DNA from: Streptomyces fuscichromogenes
GTDB lineage: Bacteria; Actinomycetota; Actinomycetes; Streptomycetales; Streptomycetaceae
DNA length: 64,000 bases
NCBI RefSeq assembly: GCF_014645815.1
Contig: NZ_BMML01000002.1
Location: 325,924 to 389,923 of the forward strand
Direction of reading: 5' to 3'
The notes under the pieces are model-generated. The model did not search any database and was not told the DNA's origin. It saw only the letters and a list, made by a program, of their open reading frames with translations. Positions 8,557 through 17,271 of this stretch are shown here, one piece after another; positions within the stretch are counted from its first letter, which is position 1; each line of letters begins with the position of its first letter. A program made the position numbers and the translations under genes.

Positions 8557-9963
8557 TCACCGGTACTCCGAAAGCCTGCGGCCGATGCCGGACAGCGCGC
8601 CCGCCGCGGCCGCGACCCCCAGCATGGCGGCACCGATCGGCAGCCCGGACATCGCGTCCCGGCCGTCGGTGGCCTGTGCCTGGAACTCGGCCTCTTCGTG
8701 GGCGAGCGCGGTCTTCAGATTCGCGTCGACACTGTCGAAGCACTCGCCGGTCGCGTCCTTCGTGCCTATCACCTTGTCCAGCGCCGCCTGGTAGTCGCCG
8801 TTCTCGTCCTCGGTGCGGGCGGCGGCGTGCCGCTCCTTCCACACCTTCATGTTCCCCTCGGCGGCCGCCACGGGCTTGCTGCCCGCCGTGTCGTTCGCGA
8901 GCGCGGCGGCCTCCGTGAGGCCCTTGCCGAGCGCGGTCATGTCCTTGTCGAAGTCGTAGTAGTACGCGTCGTACGTCTGCCCGTCGACCGTGACCGTCTC
9001 GGCGCCGCGCGCCACCAGGCTCAGGTTCTCGTTCCCGCGCGCCTTCAGGGAGGCGATCCGGGCGTCGTGCAGCACGGTCAGCGAGCGGACGCCGTGGTCG
9101 TAGGAGTCGTCCAGGCCGGCGCGGGCGACGGTGTGGCCGACGACCAGCCACAGCAGCGTCACGACGGTGGCCGCCGAGGCCGCGACCAGGCCCTGGTTCA
9201 GCAGGCGGTTGGTCCGGCGGTAGTGGCGCAGCTGGGCCCAGGCGAGCGCGACGAGCGCGAGGAGGCCGAGGGCGATCGCCGCCCACGGGTACGGCGTCGC
9301 GTCCGAGTAGTCGGAGGTGAGGCGCGCGTTCTCCTTGGTGTACAGGTCCTCCGCCGCCGGGAGCATCTCCTGCTGCATCTTCTCGTTCGCGTACCGCAGG
9401 TAGGCGCCGCCGACCGGGTAGCCCTGCCGGTTGTACACGCGGGCCCGCTCCACCAGCCCCTTGTACTCCGGCAGCAGCTTGTTCAGCTTCGCCACCGCCG
9501 CCTCGGCGGGCGAGCCGGGCTCGGAGTTGGCGGCGGCGGTGACCAGCTTGGCGGCGGCGGTGGAGATGTCCGACTCGTACCGCTGCCGCGAGGCGGCCGT
9601 CTCCTGACCGCCCGCCAGGAAGCCGCTGGAGGCGGTGGTGTTGGCGTCCGCCAGCGAACGGTAGATGTCGGCCGCGCTGGAACTGAGCGGCTGGCTGCGG
9701 TGCAGCACGTCGTCCGCGGCGGCCGCGCGGTCGGTCATCTGCCAGGCGGTGACGGCACCGAAGGCGACGATCAGCACGGCCAGGACGGCGCCGATGACGC
9801 GGAGCCGGCCGGGCTCGGTGGTGGCGGCGGCGCGCAGCTGCTCGACACCCTCGGCGAACGCGGTGCGGCGAGAAGGCGTGGGGGCGCCGGGCCGGGTCCG
9901 CTGCGCGGGCAGGGCGGTGCCCGCTCCTGGCGGTGCCGCGCTCTTCGTCGGCGGGTGTGTCAC
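8557..9963 (-). CDS. glnX: GlnX-like four-helix membrane sensor protein
   Basis: A 468-residue protein with membrane segments at about 55-75, 226-245, 260-277 and near the C-terminus (LPIGAAMLGVAAAAGAL). Segments 1-2 enclose a helical extracytoplasmic domain of about 150 residues, and segments 3-4 enclose another of about 160 residues. The N-terminal 50 residues are Pro/Thr-rich and cytoplasmic. The GTG at 9963 has GGGGGAGG just upstream. It is the first gene of the cassette, 14 bases before the glnH-like gene. In M. tuberculosis and corynebacteria, GlnX couples ligand-bound GlnH to PknG; order and topology agree here. Sequence identity could not be tested, so the name rests on context and topology. 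Confidence 0.82.
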   Translation of the reverse strand: MTHPPTKSAAPPGAGTALPAQRTRPGAPTPSRRTAFAEGVEQLRAAATTEPGRLRVIGAVLAVLIVAFGAVTAWQMTDRAAAADDVLHRSQPLSSSAADIYRSLADANTTASSGFLAGGQETAASRQRYESDISTAAAKLVTAAANSEPGSPAEAAVAKLNKLLPEYKGLVERARVYNRQGYPVGGAYLRYANEKMQQEMLPAAEDLYTKENARLTSDYSDATPYPWAAIALGLLALVALAWAQLRHYRRTNRLLNQGLVAASAATVVTLLWLVVGHTVARAGLDDSYDHGVRSLTVLHDARIASLKARGNENLSLVARGAETVTVDGQTYDAYYYDFDKDMTALGKGLTEAAALANDTAGSKPVAAAEGNMKVWKERHAAARTEDENGDYQAALDKVIGTKDATGECFDSVDANLKTALAHEEAEFQAQATDGRDAMSGLPIGAAMLGVAAAAGALSGIGRRLSEYR

Positions 9964-10140
9964 GTGACCTCCCCCATGGTCATCCGGTCGCCGCCCAGTA
10001 TCGCCGCCCGGACTGACATTCGGCACCGGCCTTCACTGGATCTTGATCGGATCGCAGCGGAACCCCTGCCCATGAATACGCCGGGGGCAACGGTTCGGTT
10101 CCGGAGGGGTGGTGACGGAGCGTTTCGGGGGCGCGGGCCG

Positions 10141-10180
10141 GTGGGGGCTGGTAGCGCAGTTCCCCGCGCCCCTGAAAGAC
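10141..10180. repeat. Dispersed palindromic repeat, copy 1
   Basis: The core GCGCAGTTCCCCGCGCCCCT matches, in opposite orientation, the elements at 33336-33390 and 61681-61724 and part of 47134-47216. It sits just downstream of csnK. Confidence 0.7.
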
Positions 10181-10201
10181 AAAGACCTAGCTGCGGGCAG
10201 G

Positions 10202-10222
10202 CGTGCCGCCAGGGGCGGCACG
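10202..10222 (-). terminator. Hairpin downstream of csnK
   Basis: A 9-bp perfect stem (CGTGCCGCC with GGCGGCACG) and a 3-base loop lie 65 bases past the csnK stop. No U-run follows, as is common for streptomycete terminators. Confidence 0.4.
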
Positions 10223-10286
10223 GGTGGGCGCAGGCGGCACCCTGCAAGCGCCGGTAAGCGTCCCCACCCCCCGCCCCTACCCCGGG

Positions 10287-11258
10287 TCACCCCTCGAAAT
10301 AGGCGCGCACCCTCTCCCGCACCTCCACCCCCGCCCCCACCGCATCCAGCCCCAGCAGCGCAGCGCCCAGTACCGGCCGCGCCGCCACCACCCTCGGTAC
10401 CGCCTTCGGCGCCCGCGCGGCCAGCAGCTCCCGCACGCCGTCGTCCAGTTGCGGGTGTCCGCCCGCCAGCACCCCGCCCCCCAGCAGCACCGGCGTCTCC
10501 TCGTCCAGCAGGTCCAGACGGGTCAGCGCGACCACGGCCATGGCCACCACCTCCTGCGCCAGCCGGTCCACGACCGACCGGGCCACCGGGTCGCCGTCGG
10601 CCGCCGTCGCGAACAGCACCGGCGTCAGCTCGTGCCGGCGGACGGGCTCGACCTCCTCCCGGTGCAGGGCCTCGATCAGCGCGAGCATGCTGCCGTACCC
10701 GAAGTACGCCGGGAGCGTACGGGCCAGCGCCGTGTGCTCCCCGCGGCCGTCCTCCGCGCGGGCCGCGTGCCACATGGCCTCCTCCGCCAGCCCCCAGCCG
10801 CCGCCCCAGTCGCCGGAGACACGGCCGAGGGCGGGGAAGCGGGCGGTACGGCCGTCGGGGCGCATACCGACGCAGTTGATGCCGGCGCCGCACACGACGG
10901 CGACCCCGCGCGGCTCGGTGACACCGGCCCGGAAGATCGCGAAGGTGTCGTTGCGGACCGCCACCGTCGCCCCCCACGCGCGCGTGGCCAGCGCGGCGGC
11001 CAACTGCTCCTCCTCGAAGGGGAAGTCGGCGTTGGCCAGGCAGGCGGAGACGTGCGCGACCGAGGTGACCCCGGCGGCGCCGTACGCCTCGGCGACCGCC
11101 GTGGCCACCTCGTCCACGGCCTGCTCCACGCCCACCACCGGCGGCCGGAAGCCGCCCGCACGGGCCGTGGCGAGGACTTCGCCGTCCGCCGCCACCACCG
11201 CGACGTCGGTCTTGCTGTTGCCCGCGTCGATGGCGAGGACACTTGCGGTCAGGCCCAC
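10287..11258 (-). CDS. csnK: N-acetylglucosamine/glucosamine kinase, BadF/BadG/ROK-type ATPase
   Basis: A 323-residue sugar kinase of the actin-like ATPase fold. The phosphate-1 motif DAGNSKTD is at residues 10-17, a GAGINCVG adenosine-type motif is in the middle, and GGGVLAGG is toward the C-terminus. It likely phosphorylates amino sugars released by the GH4 enzyme. The GTG start at 11258 overlaps the end of the GH4 gene by 10 bases. It is the last gene of the csnREFGHK order described in S. coelicolor and S. lividans for chitosan oligosaccharides. Family is clear; substrate is inferred from the operon. Confidence 0.88.
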   Translation of the reverse strand: MGLTASVLAIDAGNSKTDVAVVAADGEVLATARAGGFRPPVVGVEQAVDEVATAVAEAYGAAGVTSVAHVSACLANADFPFEEEQLAAALATRAWGATVAVRNDTFAIFRAGVTEPRGVAVVCGAGINCVGMRPDGRTARFPALGRVSGDWGGGWGLAEEAMWHAARAEDGRGEHTALARTLPAYFGYGSMLALIEALHREEVEPVRRHELTPVLFATAADGDPVARSVVDRLAQEVVAMAVVALTRLDLLDEETPVLLGGGVLAGGHPQLDDGVRELLAARAPKAVPRVVAARPVLGAALLGLDAVGAGVEVRERVRAYFEG

Positions 11259-12517
11259 GCGAGGTGCTCCCGGTTGTGCGCGATCAGTCGGTCGGTCAGG
11301 GCGTCGGCGTACTCGTACTGGCCGACCAGGGGGTGGGCGAGCAGCGCCCGGAAGACCCGGTCACGGCCGCCGCGCAGGGCTGCCTCCAGAGCCAGCTCCT
11401 CGTACGCCGTCACGTTCGCCACGAGCCCGGCGAACAGCGGGTCGACGTCCGGGAGGGGCATCGGCACCGGGCCGTGCGCGCCCACCGCGGCCTGGACCTC
11501 GATCACCGCGTCGTCGGGGAGGAAGGGGAGCGTGCCGCCGTTGTACGTGTTCACCACCTGGTAGGGGTTACCGCCGCCGCCCAGCAGCGCGGCGGCCAGG
11601 TCGACCGCCGCCTCCGAGTAGTAGGCGCCGCCCCGCTTGGCGAGCAGCTCCGGCTTCTCGTCCAGGGCCGGGTCGCCGTACATCTCCAGCAACTGCTTCT
11701 CCATGGCGGCCACCTCGGCGGCCCGGGACGGCTTGGTGCCCAGCTCGCGCACCACCTCGTCGTGCGCGTAGTAGTAGCGCAGGTAGTAGGACGGGACGAC
11801 ACCGCCCAGGCGGTCGAGGAGCGCCGGGGGCAGCTTCAGGTCGGCGGCGATCGTGTCGCCGTGCTCGCCGAGCAGCTTGGGCAGGACGTTCTCGCCCTCC
11901 GGGCCGCCGAGGCGGACCGCCGTCTCCCAGGTGAGGTGGTTGAGGCCGAGGTGGTCCAGGTGGATCTCGGACGGCGTGACACCCAGCAGGTTCGCGAACT
12001 TGCGCTGGAAGCCGATCGCCACGTTGCACAGCCCGACCGCCTTGTGGCCGGCCTGCAGCAGCGCGCGGGTCACGATCCCCACCGGGTTGGTGAAGTCGAT
12101 GATCCAGGCGTTCGGGTTGGCGCGGCGGACGCGTTCGGCGATGTCCAGGACGACGGGCACGGTGCGCAGCGCCTTGGCGAGGCCGCCGGCGCCGGTGGTC
12201 TCCTGGCCGATGCAGCCGCACTCCAGCGGCCAGGTCTCGTCCTGCTGCCGGGCCGCCTGGCCGCCGACGCGCAGCTGGAGCAGCACCGCGTCGGCGCCCT
12301 CGACGCCCGCGTCCAGGTCGGAGGTGGTGACGATCCGGCCGCCGTGACCCTGCCGGGCGAAGATCCGGCGGGCCAGTCCGCCCACCAGTTCCAGGCGTTC
12401 GGCGGCCGGGTCGACCAGGACGAGTTCCTCGATGGGCAGGGTGTCGCGCAGGCGAGCGAAGCCGTCGATGAGTTCGGGGGTGTAGGTCGAGCCTCCGCCG
12501 ACCACGGTGAGTTTCAT
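11249..12517 (-). CDS. csnH: Glycoside hydrolase family 4 (6-phospho-beta-glucosidase type)
   Basis: A 422-residue GH4 enzyme. The NAD-binding Rossmann motif VVGGGSTYTPEL is at the N-terminus, and the family features FTNPVGIVT, the metal-binding Cys in LCNVAIGFQ and NHLTW are all present. GH4 enzymes use NAD+ and Mn2+ and cleave by a redox elimination mechanism. The usual substrate class is 6-phospho-glycosides, but with a non-PTS importer next door an unphosphorylated amino-sugar oligomer is possible. The ATG at 12517 is 6 bases after the permease stop, so it is co-transcribed. Confidence 0.9.
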   Translation of the reverse strand: MKLTVVGGGSTYTPELIDGFARLRDTLPIEELVLVDPAAERLELVGGLARRIFARQGHGGRIVTTSDLDAGVEGADAVLLQLRVGGQAARQQDETWPLECGCIGQETTGAGGLAKALRTVPVVLDIAERVRRANPNAWIIDFTNPVGIVTRALLQAGHKAVGLCNVAIGFQRKFANLLGVTPSEIHLDHLGLNHLTWETAVRLGGPEGENVLPKLLGEHGDTIAADLKLPPALLDRLGGVVPSYYLRYYYAHDEVVRELGTKPSRAAEVAAMEKQLLEMYGDPALDEKPELLAKRGGAYYSEAAVDLAAALLGGGGNPYQVVNTYNGGTLPFLPDDAVIEVQAAVGAHGPVPMPLPDVDPLFAGLVANVTAYEELALEAALRGGRDRVFRALLAHPLVGQYEYADALTDRLIAHNREHLAWA

Positions 12518-12523
12518 GCTTGG

Positions 12524-13417
12524 TTAACCCTTCACTCCGGTGAGCGTGACGCCCTCGACGAACGCCTTCTGGGCGAAGAAGAAGACGAGGATCACGGGGG
12601 CCATGACGAGCACGGTCGCGGCCATGGTCAGGTTCCAGTCGGTGTGGTGCATGCCCTTGAACGACTCCAGGCCGTAGGAGAGGGTCCAGGCGCCCGGGTT
12701 CTCCGAGGCGTAGATCTGGGGGCCGAAGTAGTCGTTCCAGGCGTAGAAGAACTGGAAGAGGGCGACGGCGGCGATGCCCGGCTTGGCCATCGGGATCACC
12801 ACCCGCAGCAGGGTCCGCAGGTCCCCGCAGCCGTCCACCTTCGCCGCGTCCAGGTACTCGTTCGGGATCGTCATCAGGAACTGGCGCAGCAGGAAGATGG
12901 AGAACGCGTCACCGAACGCCATCGGCACGATCAGCGGCCACAACGTGCCGGAGAGGTCCAGCTGCTTCGCCCAGAACAGGTACATCGGGATGATGACGAC
13001 CTGCGGGGGCAGCATCATCATCGAGATCACCAGCATCAGGGACAGGTTGCGGCCCCGGAAGCGGAACTTGGCGAGCGCGTACGCCACCGGGAGCGAGGAC
13101 ACGACGGTCAGGACGGTGCCGAGTCCCGCGTAGATCAGGGTGTTCTTCCACCAGGTCAGGAAGCCCGGGGTGTCGAACACCTTCCGGTAGTTGCCCCACT
13201 CCCAGGTGTGCGGGATCAGGTCCCGGCTCAGTGCCTGGCTGTCGCTCATCAGCGAGGTCAGGAACACGAACACGAAGGGCAGGGTGAAGAACAGGGCGGC
13301 CGCGACGCCGAGGGAGTGCACCGCCACCCAGTTCAGCAACGCCTTGCGGCGGGCGGTGCGTTCGGCCTCCGACACCGGGGCCTGCAACTGTGCCGGCCGG
13401 TCGAGTACTTGGGTCAT
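12524..13417 (-). CDS. csnG: Sugar ABC transporter permease, MalG type
   Basis: A 297-residue inner-membrane permease with about six membrane segments. The EAA-type loop that contacts the ATPase is seen as EYLDAAKVDGCG followed by LRVVIPMAKPGI. It follows its partner permease with a 2-base gap and precedes the GH4 gene. No ATPase is encoded in the operon, so, as for other Streptomyces CUT1 importers, a shared MsiK-type ATPase encoded elsewhere probably energises it (inference). Confidence 0.92.
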   Translation of the reverse strand: MTQVLDRPAQLQAPVSEAERTARRKALLNWVAVHSLGVAAALFFTLPFVFVFLTSLMSDSQALSRDLIPHTWEWGNYRKVFDTPGFLTWWKNTLIYAGLGTVLTVVSSLPVAYALAKFRFRGRNLSLMLVISMMMLPPQVVIIPMYLFWAKQLDLSGTLWPLIVPMAFGDAFSIFLLRQFLMTIPNEYLDAAKVDGCGDLRTLLRVVIPMAKPGIAAVALFQFFYAWNDYFGPQIYASENPGAWTLSYGLESFKGMHHTDWNLTMAATVLVMAPVILVFFFAQKAFVEGVTLTGVKG

Positions 13418-13419
13418 CG

Positions 13420-14361
13420 TCAGTCACCTGCCTGGATGAGACCGCCCCGGCGCCGCATCAGGATCGCGGTGAACGCCATGGACAGGACGAAGAGGACGAG
13501 GGCGACGACACACGCGGAGCCGTAGTCGAAGCGCTGGAAGCCGAGGTTGTAGACGAGCTGGGGGAGGGTGAGCGTCGACTTCTCCGGATAGCCGGGTTCG
13601 AACTGCGTCCCCGCGCCCTGGATCACGCCCGAGGCGACCTTTCCGGCGATCAGCGGCTGCGTGTAGTACTGCATCGTCTGGATGACACCCGTGACGACCG
13701 CGAACATCACGATCGGCGAGATGTTCGGCAGCGTCACGAACCGGAAGCGCTGCCACGCGGAGGCGCCGTCCAGCTCCGCCGCCTCGTACTGCTCGGTCGG
13801 CACGTCGAGCAGCGCGGCCATGAAGATGACCATCAGGTCGCCGACGCCCCACAGGGCCAGCAGGGTCAGGGCCGGCTTGGACCAGGCGGGGTCGTTGAAC
13901 CAGCCCGGGGCCGGGATGCCGACCTTCTCCAGGATGGAGTTGACCGGCCCGGTACCGGGGTTGAGGAGGAACGCGAAGGCCATGGTCGCCGCGACCGGGG
14001 GTGCCAGGTAGGGCAGGTAGAAGAGGGTGCGGAAGACCCCCGTACCCGTCTTGATCTTCGTGATGAGCATGCCGACGCCGAGCCCGAAGACGACCCGGAG
14101 CGACACCATCACGACGACCAGCCACAGGGTGTTGCGCAGCGCGGGCCAGAAGTAGGGGTAGTGCTCGAAGACGTACGTCCAGTTCTTCGTGCCGCTCCAC
14201 GTCGGCGGTTTGAAGCCGTCGTAGTGCATGAAGGAGAAATAGACCGTGGAGATCAGCGGGTACGCGAAGAACACCGCGAAACCGATCAGCCAGGGCGACA
14301 TGAAAGCGATCGTGCGCAGCGCCGACCTGCGGCGCTTCGACGCCAACGTGATGGTGCTCAT
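13420..14361 (-). CDS. csnF: Sugar ABC transporter permease, MalF type
   Basis: A 313-residue permease with six predicted membrane segments. The N-terminus is basic (SKRRRS) and the first helix is SPWLIGFAVFFAYPLIS. The EAA loop is EAAELDGASAWQRF with LPNISPI. I chose the ATG at 14361 (MSTITLASK), 2 bases after the binding-protein stop; the longer upstream frame overlaps that gene. It forms the heterodimeric channel with the next permease. Confidence 0.92.
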   Translation of the reverse strand: MSTITLASKRRRSALRTIAFMSPWLIGFAVFFAYPLISTVYFSFMHYDGFKPPTWSGTKNWTYVFEHYPYFWPALRNTLWLVVVMVSLRVVFGLGVGMLITKIKTGTGVFRTLFYLPYLAPPVAATMAFAFLLNPGTGPVNSILEKVGIPAPGWFNDPAWSKPALTLLALWGVGDLMVIFMAALLDVPTEQYEAAELDGASAWQRFRFVTLPNISPIVMFAVVTGVIQTMQYYTQPLIAGKVASGVIQGAGTQFEPGYPEKSTLTLPQLVYNLGFQRFDYGSACVVALVLFVLSMAFTAILMRRRGGLIQAGD

Positions 14362-14363
14362 CG

Positions 14364-15707
14364 CTACTTCGCCTGCGCGATGTCCGTGTCGATCTGCTTG
14401 GCCGTGGCCGCCAGACCGGACTTGAGGTCCTTGACCTTGCCGCTCTCGTAGTCGTATCCGAAGTTCTGGATCGTCGCCAGGTACACACCGCCGTTGATGG
14501 AGGCGGGGGAGGTCGTCGAGTTCGGGTTCGCGGCGATGTCCAGGAAGGTCTTGAAGCGCGGGTCGTACGTCAGCTTCGGCGACTTCAGGGCGGCCAGCGT
14601 GGACGGCACGTTGTGGATGGCGTTGGAGAAGTTCACCACCGCGTCGGTGTCCGTGGTGATGTACTTGACGAACTCCCAGGCCGCGTTCTGCTTTTTGCTG
14701 TTGGCGGCGATGCCGGCGATGGTGCCGGTGATGTAGCCCTTGCCGTACTGCGCGACCTGGTCGTCGGGCACGGGCAGCGGGGCGACGCCGATGTCGAACT
14801 TCGTCTTGGCGTCCACGGCCATGCCGAGCCGCCACTCGCCGTCCAGCTGCATGGCGACCTGACCGGTCTGGAAGGGGTGCTTGTCGCCCCACTCGTCGCC
14901 CAGCGTCGCCCGGTACTTCTCCAGCTTCTGGAATCCGCCGAGTTCGTCGACGAGGTCTTTCTGGAGCGTGAACGCCTCGGTGAAGGCGGGGTCCTTGGCG
15001 ACGTTCGACTTGCCGTCGGCCGTGAAGTACGTCGGCGAGAACTGCGCCGCGTAGTGCTCGGTCGTGGTCTCCCAGCCGTGGTAGTCCGGCATGAAACCGA
15101 GCTGCTTGTAGCTGTCGCCCTGGTTGATCGTCAGCTTCTTGGCGTCCGCCTGGAATTCGGTCCAGGTCTTCGGCGGGCTGGTGATGCCGGCCTTCTTGAA
15201 CGCCGTCTTGTTGTAGTAGAGGCCGTACGCGTCACCGAGCAGCGGCGCCGTGCAGCGGTTGCCGTCGTACTGGGTGTACTCGTTCATCGCCTTCGGGAAC
15301 GTCGTCTCCGGGTCGATGCCGGACTTCTTGAAGAACGGGTTCAGGTCGACCAGCGCGCCCGAGGAGCAGAACTTGCCCACGTTGTTGGTGGTGAACGACG
15401 AGATGACGTCCGGGGCCTTGTCGCCGCCGCTGCGCAGCGCCTGGTTGATCTTGTCGTCGGTCATGTTGCTGACGACGTTGACGTGGATGTTGGGGTGCGC
15501 CTTCTCGAAGCCGGCGATCAGCGCGTTGACCGCCTTCACCTCGTTCGGGGCGCTCCAGGCGTGCCAGAAGTTGATGGTGGTGTTCGCGGAGGCGTCGTCG
15601 GAGGCGCCGGAGGAGGACTGGCCGGTACAGGCGGTGAGCAGGGCCAGTGAACTGGCGGCCGCGGTCAGGGCAAAAGCCGTCTTTCGGGCAGCGGAGGGTA
15701 TGGGCAT
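14364..15707 (-). CDS. csnE: Sugar-binding lipoprotein of the csn importer
   Basis: A 447-residue extracellular binding protein. The signal peptide ends in a lipobox LTAC (Cys at about 27), after which comes a Ser/Gly/Asp-rich linker and a family-1 binding fold beginning TINFWHAWS. The two-lobe features are typical of CUT1 binding proteins. It is the first structural gene after the ROK repressor, 76 bases downstream of the csnR stop. In the csn system the ligand is glucosamine (chitosan) oligosaccharide; the sequence alone shows only a carbohydrate-binding family. Confidence 0.9.
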   Translation of the reverse strand: MPIPSAARKTAFALTAAASSLALLTACTGQSSSGASDDASANTTINFWHAWSAPNEVKAVNALIAGFEKAHPNIHVNVVSNMTDDKINQALRSGGDKAPDVISSFTTNNVGKFCSSGALVDLNPFFKKSGIDPETTFPKAMNEYTQYDGNRCTAPLLGDAYGLYYNKTAFKKAGITSPPKTWTEFQADAKKLTINQGDSYKQLGFMPDYHGWETTTEHYAAQFSPTYFTADGKSNVAKDPAFTEAFTLQKDLVDELGGFQKLEKYRATLGDEWGDKHPFQTGQVAMQLDGEWRLGMAVDAKTKFDIGVAPLPVPDDQVAQYGKGYITGTIAGIAANSKKQNAAWEFVKYITTDTDAVVNFSNAIHNVPSTLAALKSPKLTYDPRFKTFLDIAANPNSTTSPASINGGVYLATIQNFGYDYESGKVKDLKSGLAATAKQIDTDIAQAK

Positions 15708-15783
15708 GGCGAGGTCTCCCGGGGCGGGCGGTGTGGGAAGGGAACGACTGTGCGGGAAGCTGAGGTGGAGAGGGGGCAGGGGC

Positions 15784-17007
15784 TCAGCGCGAGGTGTCGA
15801 AGACCTCGTCGCGGGTGGTCGCGAGCGCGCTCTCCAGCGCGCCGCGCAGCACGGGGTGTTCCTGGACGTCGCCGACGACGAGCCGCGGCCGGGCGGCCGC
15901 CAGCTCCTCCAGCTCGGCCTGGACCAGGGCGCGCAGGACCTCGCCGCCGGCGGTCAGGACGGTGCCGCTGAGGACGACGAGTTCGGGGTCGAGGACGGAG
16001 ACGAGGGAGGCGAGACCGGTGGCGAGCCGGGTCGCGTAGGTCCGGAGGAGTTCGTGGTGCGGCCCGGTGCCGTGATCGATGGCGCGGGTGACGAGTGCGG
16101 CGGCGACCTCGGAGTGCGAGCCGGTGGGCAGGTCCTCGATGCCGAGTTCACGGGCGAGCCGGGGAAGGGCCTGCGAACCGGCGAGTTCCTGGTAACCGCC
16201 GCTGTTGGCCTTGGTCACCTGGCGCACCAGCGGGGTGCCCGGCACCGGCAGGAAGCCGACCTCGCCGGCGCCGCCGGTCCAGCCGCGGTGCAGCCGCCCG
16301 CCGAGGACCAGGGCGGCGCCGAGGCCCTCCTCGTTCCACAGCAGTACGAAGTCGCCGTGGCCGCGGGCCGCGCCGAGCCGCTGTTCGGCGATGGCGACGA
16401 GGTTGACGTCGTTCTCGTACTCGACGGGCATCGGCAGCGCGGCGGCGAGGTCGTCGAGCAGCGCGGGGGAGTGCCAGCCGGGCAGGTGCGAGGCGTAGCG
16501 CAGCCGGCCGGTGCCCGGGTCGAAGGCGCCGGGGGTGCCGACGACGACCCGGTGGAGGTCGTCGCGGGCCAGCCCGGCCGCCTTCACCGCGCCGTCCAGG
16601 GCGTCGGTGACCTGCCGTACGACGGACTGCGCGGAGCGCCTGCCCGGGGTCGGCAGCTCGTACTCGCCGACCGTGCGGCCGGTGACGTCGGCGACGGCGG
16701 CCCGGATCCGGGCGGGGTTGACGTCGAGCCCGGCAGCGTGGGCGGCAGCCGGATTCACCGAGTACAGCTGGGCGTTGGGACCCGGGCGGCCCTCGCTGGT
16801 GCCGGTCGCCAGGACCAGCCCGGCCGCTTCCAGACGGGCCAGCAGCTGGGAGGCGGTCGGCTTGGAGAGGCCGGTGAGCTTGCCGATCCGGGTGCGCGAG
16901 AGCGGGCCGTGCTGCAGCAGCAGGTCCAGTGCGGCGCGGTCGTTCATGGCGCGCAGCACACGCGGGGTGCCCGGCGTACCGGCGGTTCCTGCCATGGGGT
17001 TCGACAC
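15784..17007 (-). CDS. csnR: ROK-family transcriptional repressor (CsnR)
   Basis: A 407-residue ROK protein. A winged HTH is at about 20-80 (LSRTRIGKLTGLSKPTASQL), followed by the sugar-kinase-like domain with DVNP and VVVGTPGAFD. The usual ROK zinc signature CxCGxxGC is missing between VGFLPVPGTPLV and the next helix. The GTG at 17007 has GGAAAGG just upstream; an ATG 12 bases inside is possible. The operator-like AGGAAAGTTTCCT lies 89 bases upstream. In S. lividans CsnR represses the chitosanase gene and its own operon and is released by chitosan oligomers. Gene order plus operator make this assignment strong. Confidence 0.9.
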   Translation of the reverse strand: MSNPMAGTAGTPGTPRVLRAMNDRAALDLLLQHGPLSRTRIGKLTGLSKPTASQLLARLEAAGLVLATGTSEGRPGPNAQLYSVNPAAAHAAGLDVNPARIRAAVADVTGRTVGEYELPTPGRRSAQSVVRQVTDALDGAVKAAGLARDDLHRVVVGTPGAFDPGTGRLRYASHLPGWHSPALLDDLAAALPMPVEYENDVNLVAIAEQRLGAARGHGDFVLLWNEEGLGAALVLGGRLHRGWTGGAGEVGFLPVPGTPLVRQVTKANSGGYQELAGSQALPRLARELGIEDLPTGSHSEVAAALVTRAIDHGTGPHHELLRTYATRLATGLASLVSVLDPELVVLSGTVLTAGGEVLRALVQAELEELAAARPRLVVGDVQEHPVLRGALESALATTRDEVFDTSR

Positions 17008-17095
17008 CTGCCTTTCCAGCCGCTCAGTTTCCCAGTGACCTGGGCGATCGGTCCAGCCGGGGGAACCGGCCGGACCGCTCTCCTTGATCACTGTT

Positions 17096-17108
17096 AGGAA
17101 AGTTTCCT
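17096..17108. promoter_or_regulatory. csn operator, perfect inverted repeat
   Basis: AGGAAA-G-TTTCCT is a perfect 6-bp inverted repeat around one base, upstream of csnR. It matches the operator I remember for CsnR upstream of chitosanase genes. It likely controls the csnR-K transcript. Confidence 0.8.
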
Positions 17109-17218
17109 GTTGGCTGGAAAAAGTAGGCCGCCGGAAGAAGTGCGTCAATAGCCCGCAGGCGCGGCAACGCACTCGTTACCTGGACATGGACATGTGAAGG
17201 GCGGCGCGAAAGGGCATG

Positions 17219-17255
17219 CGAAGGGCCCGCCCGGAAGATCCGGACGGGCCCTTCG
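17219..17255 (-). terminator. Terminator of the secreted-protein gene
   Basis: A long hairpin: CGAAGGGCCCG and CCGGA pair with TCCGG and CGGGCCCTTCG (one mismatch). It lies 17 bases past the stop at 17272. Confidence 0.75.
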
Positions 17256-17271
17256 TGCGTCTGGAGGTCGG

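Larger units (their letters stand above)
9964..10286. other. Intergenic region between glnX-like gene and csnK
   Basis: This 323-base stretch holds the promoter region of the glnX-glnH-pknG cassette on its left side, a copy of a dispersed palindromic repeat at 10141-10180, and a hairpin at 10202-10222. I see no coding region in it. Confidence 0.6.
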
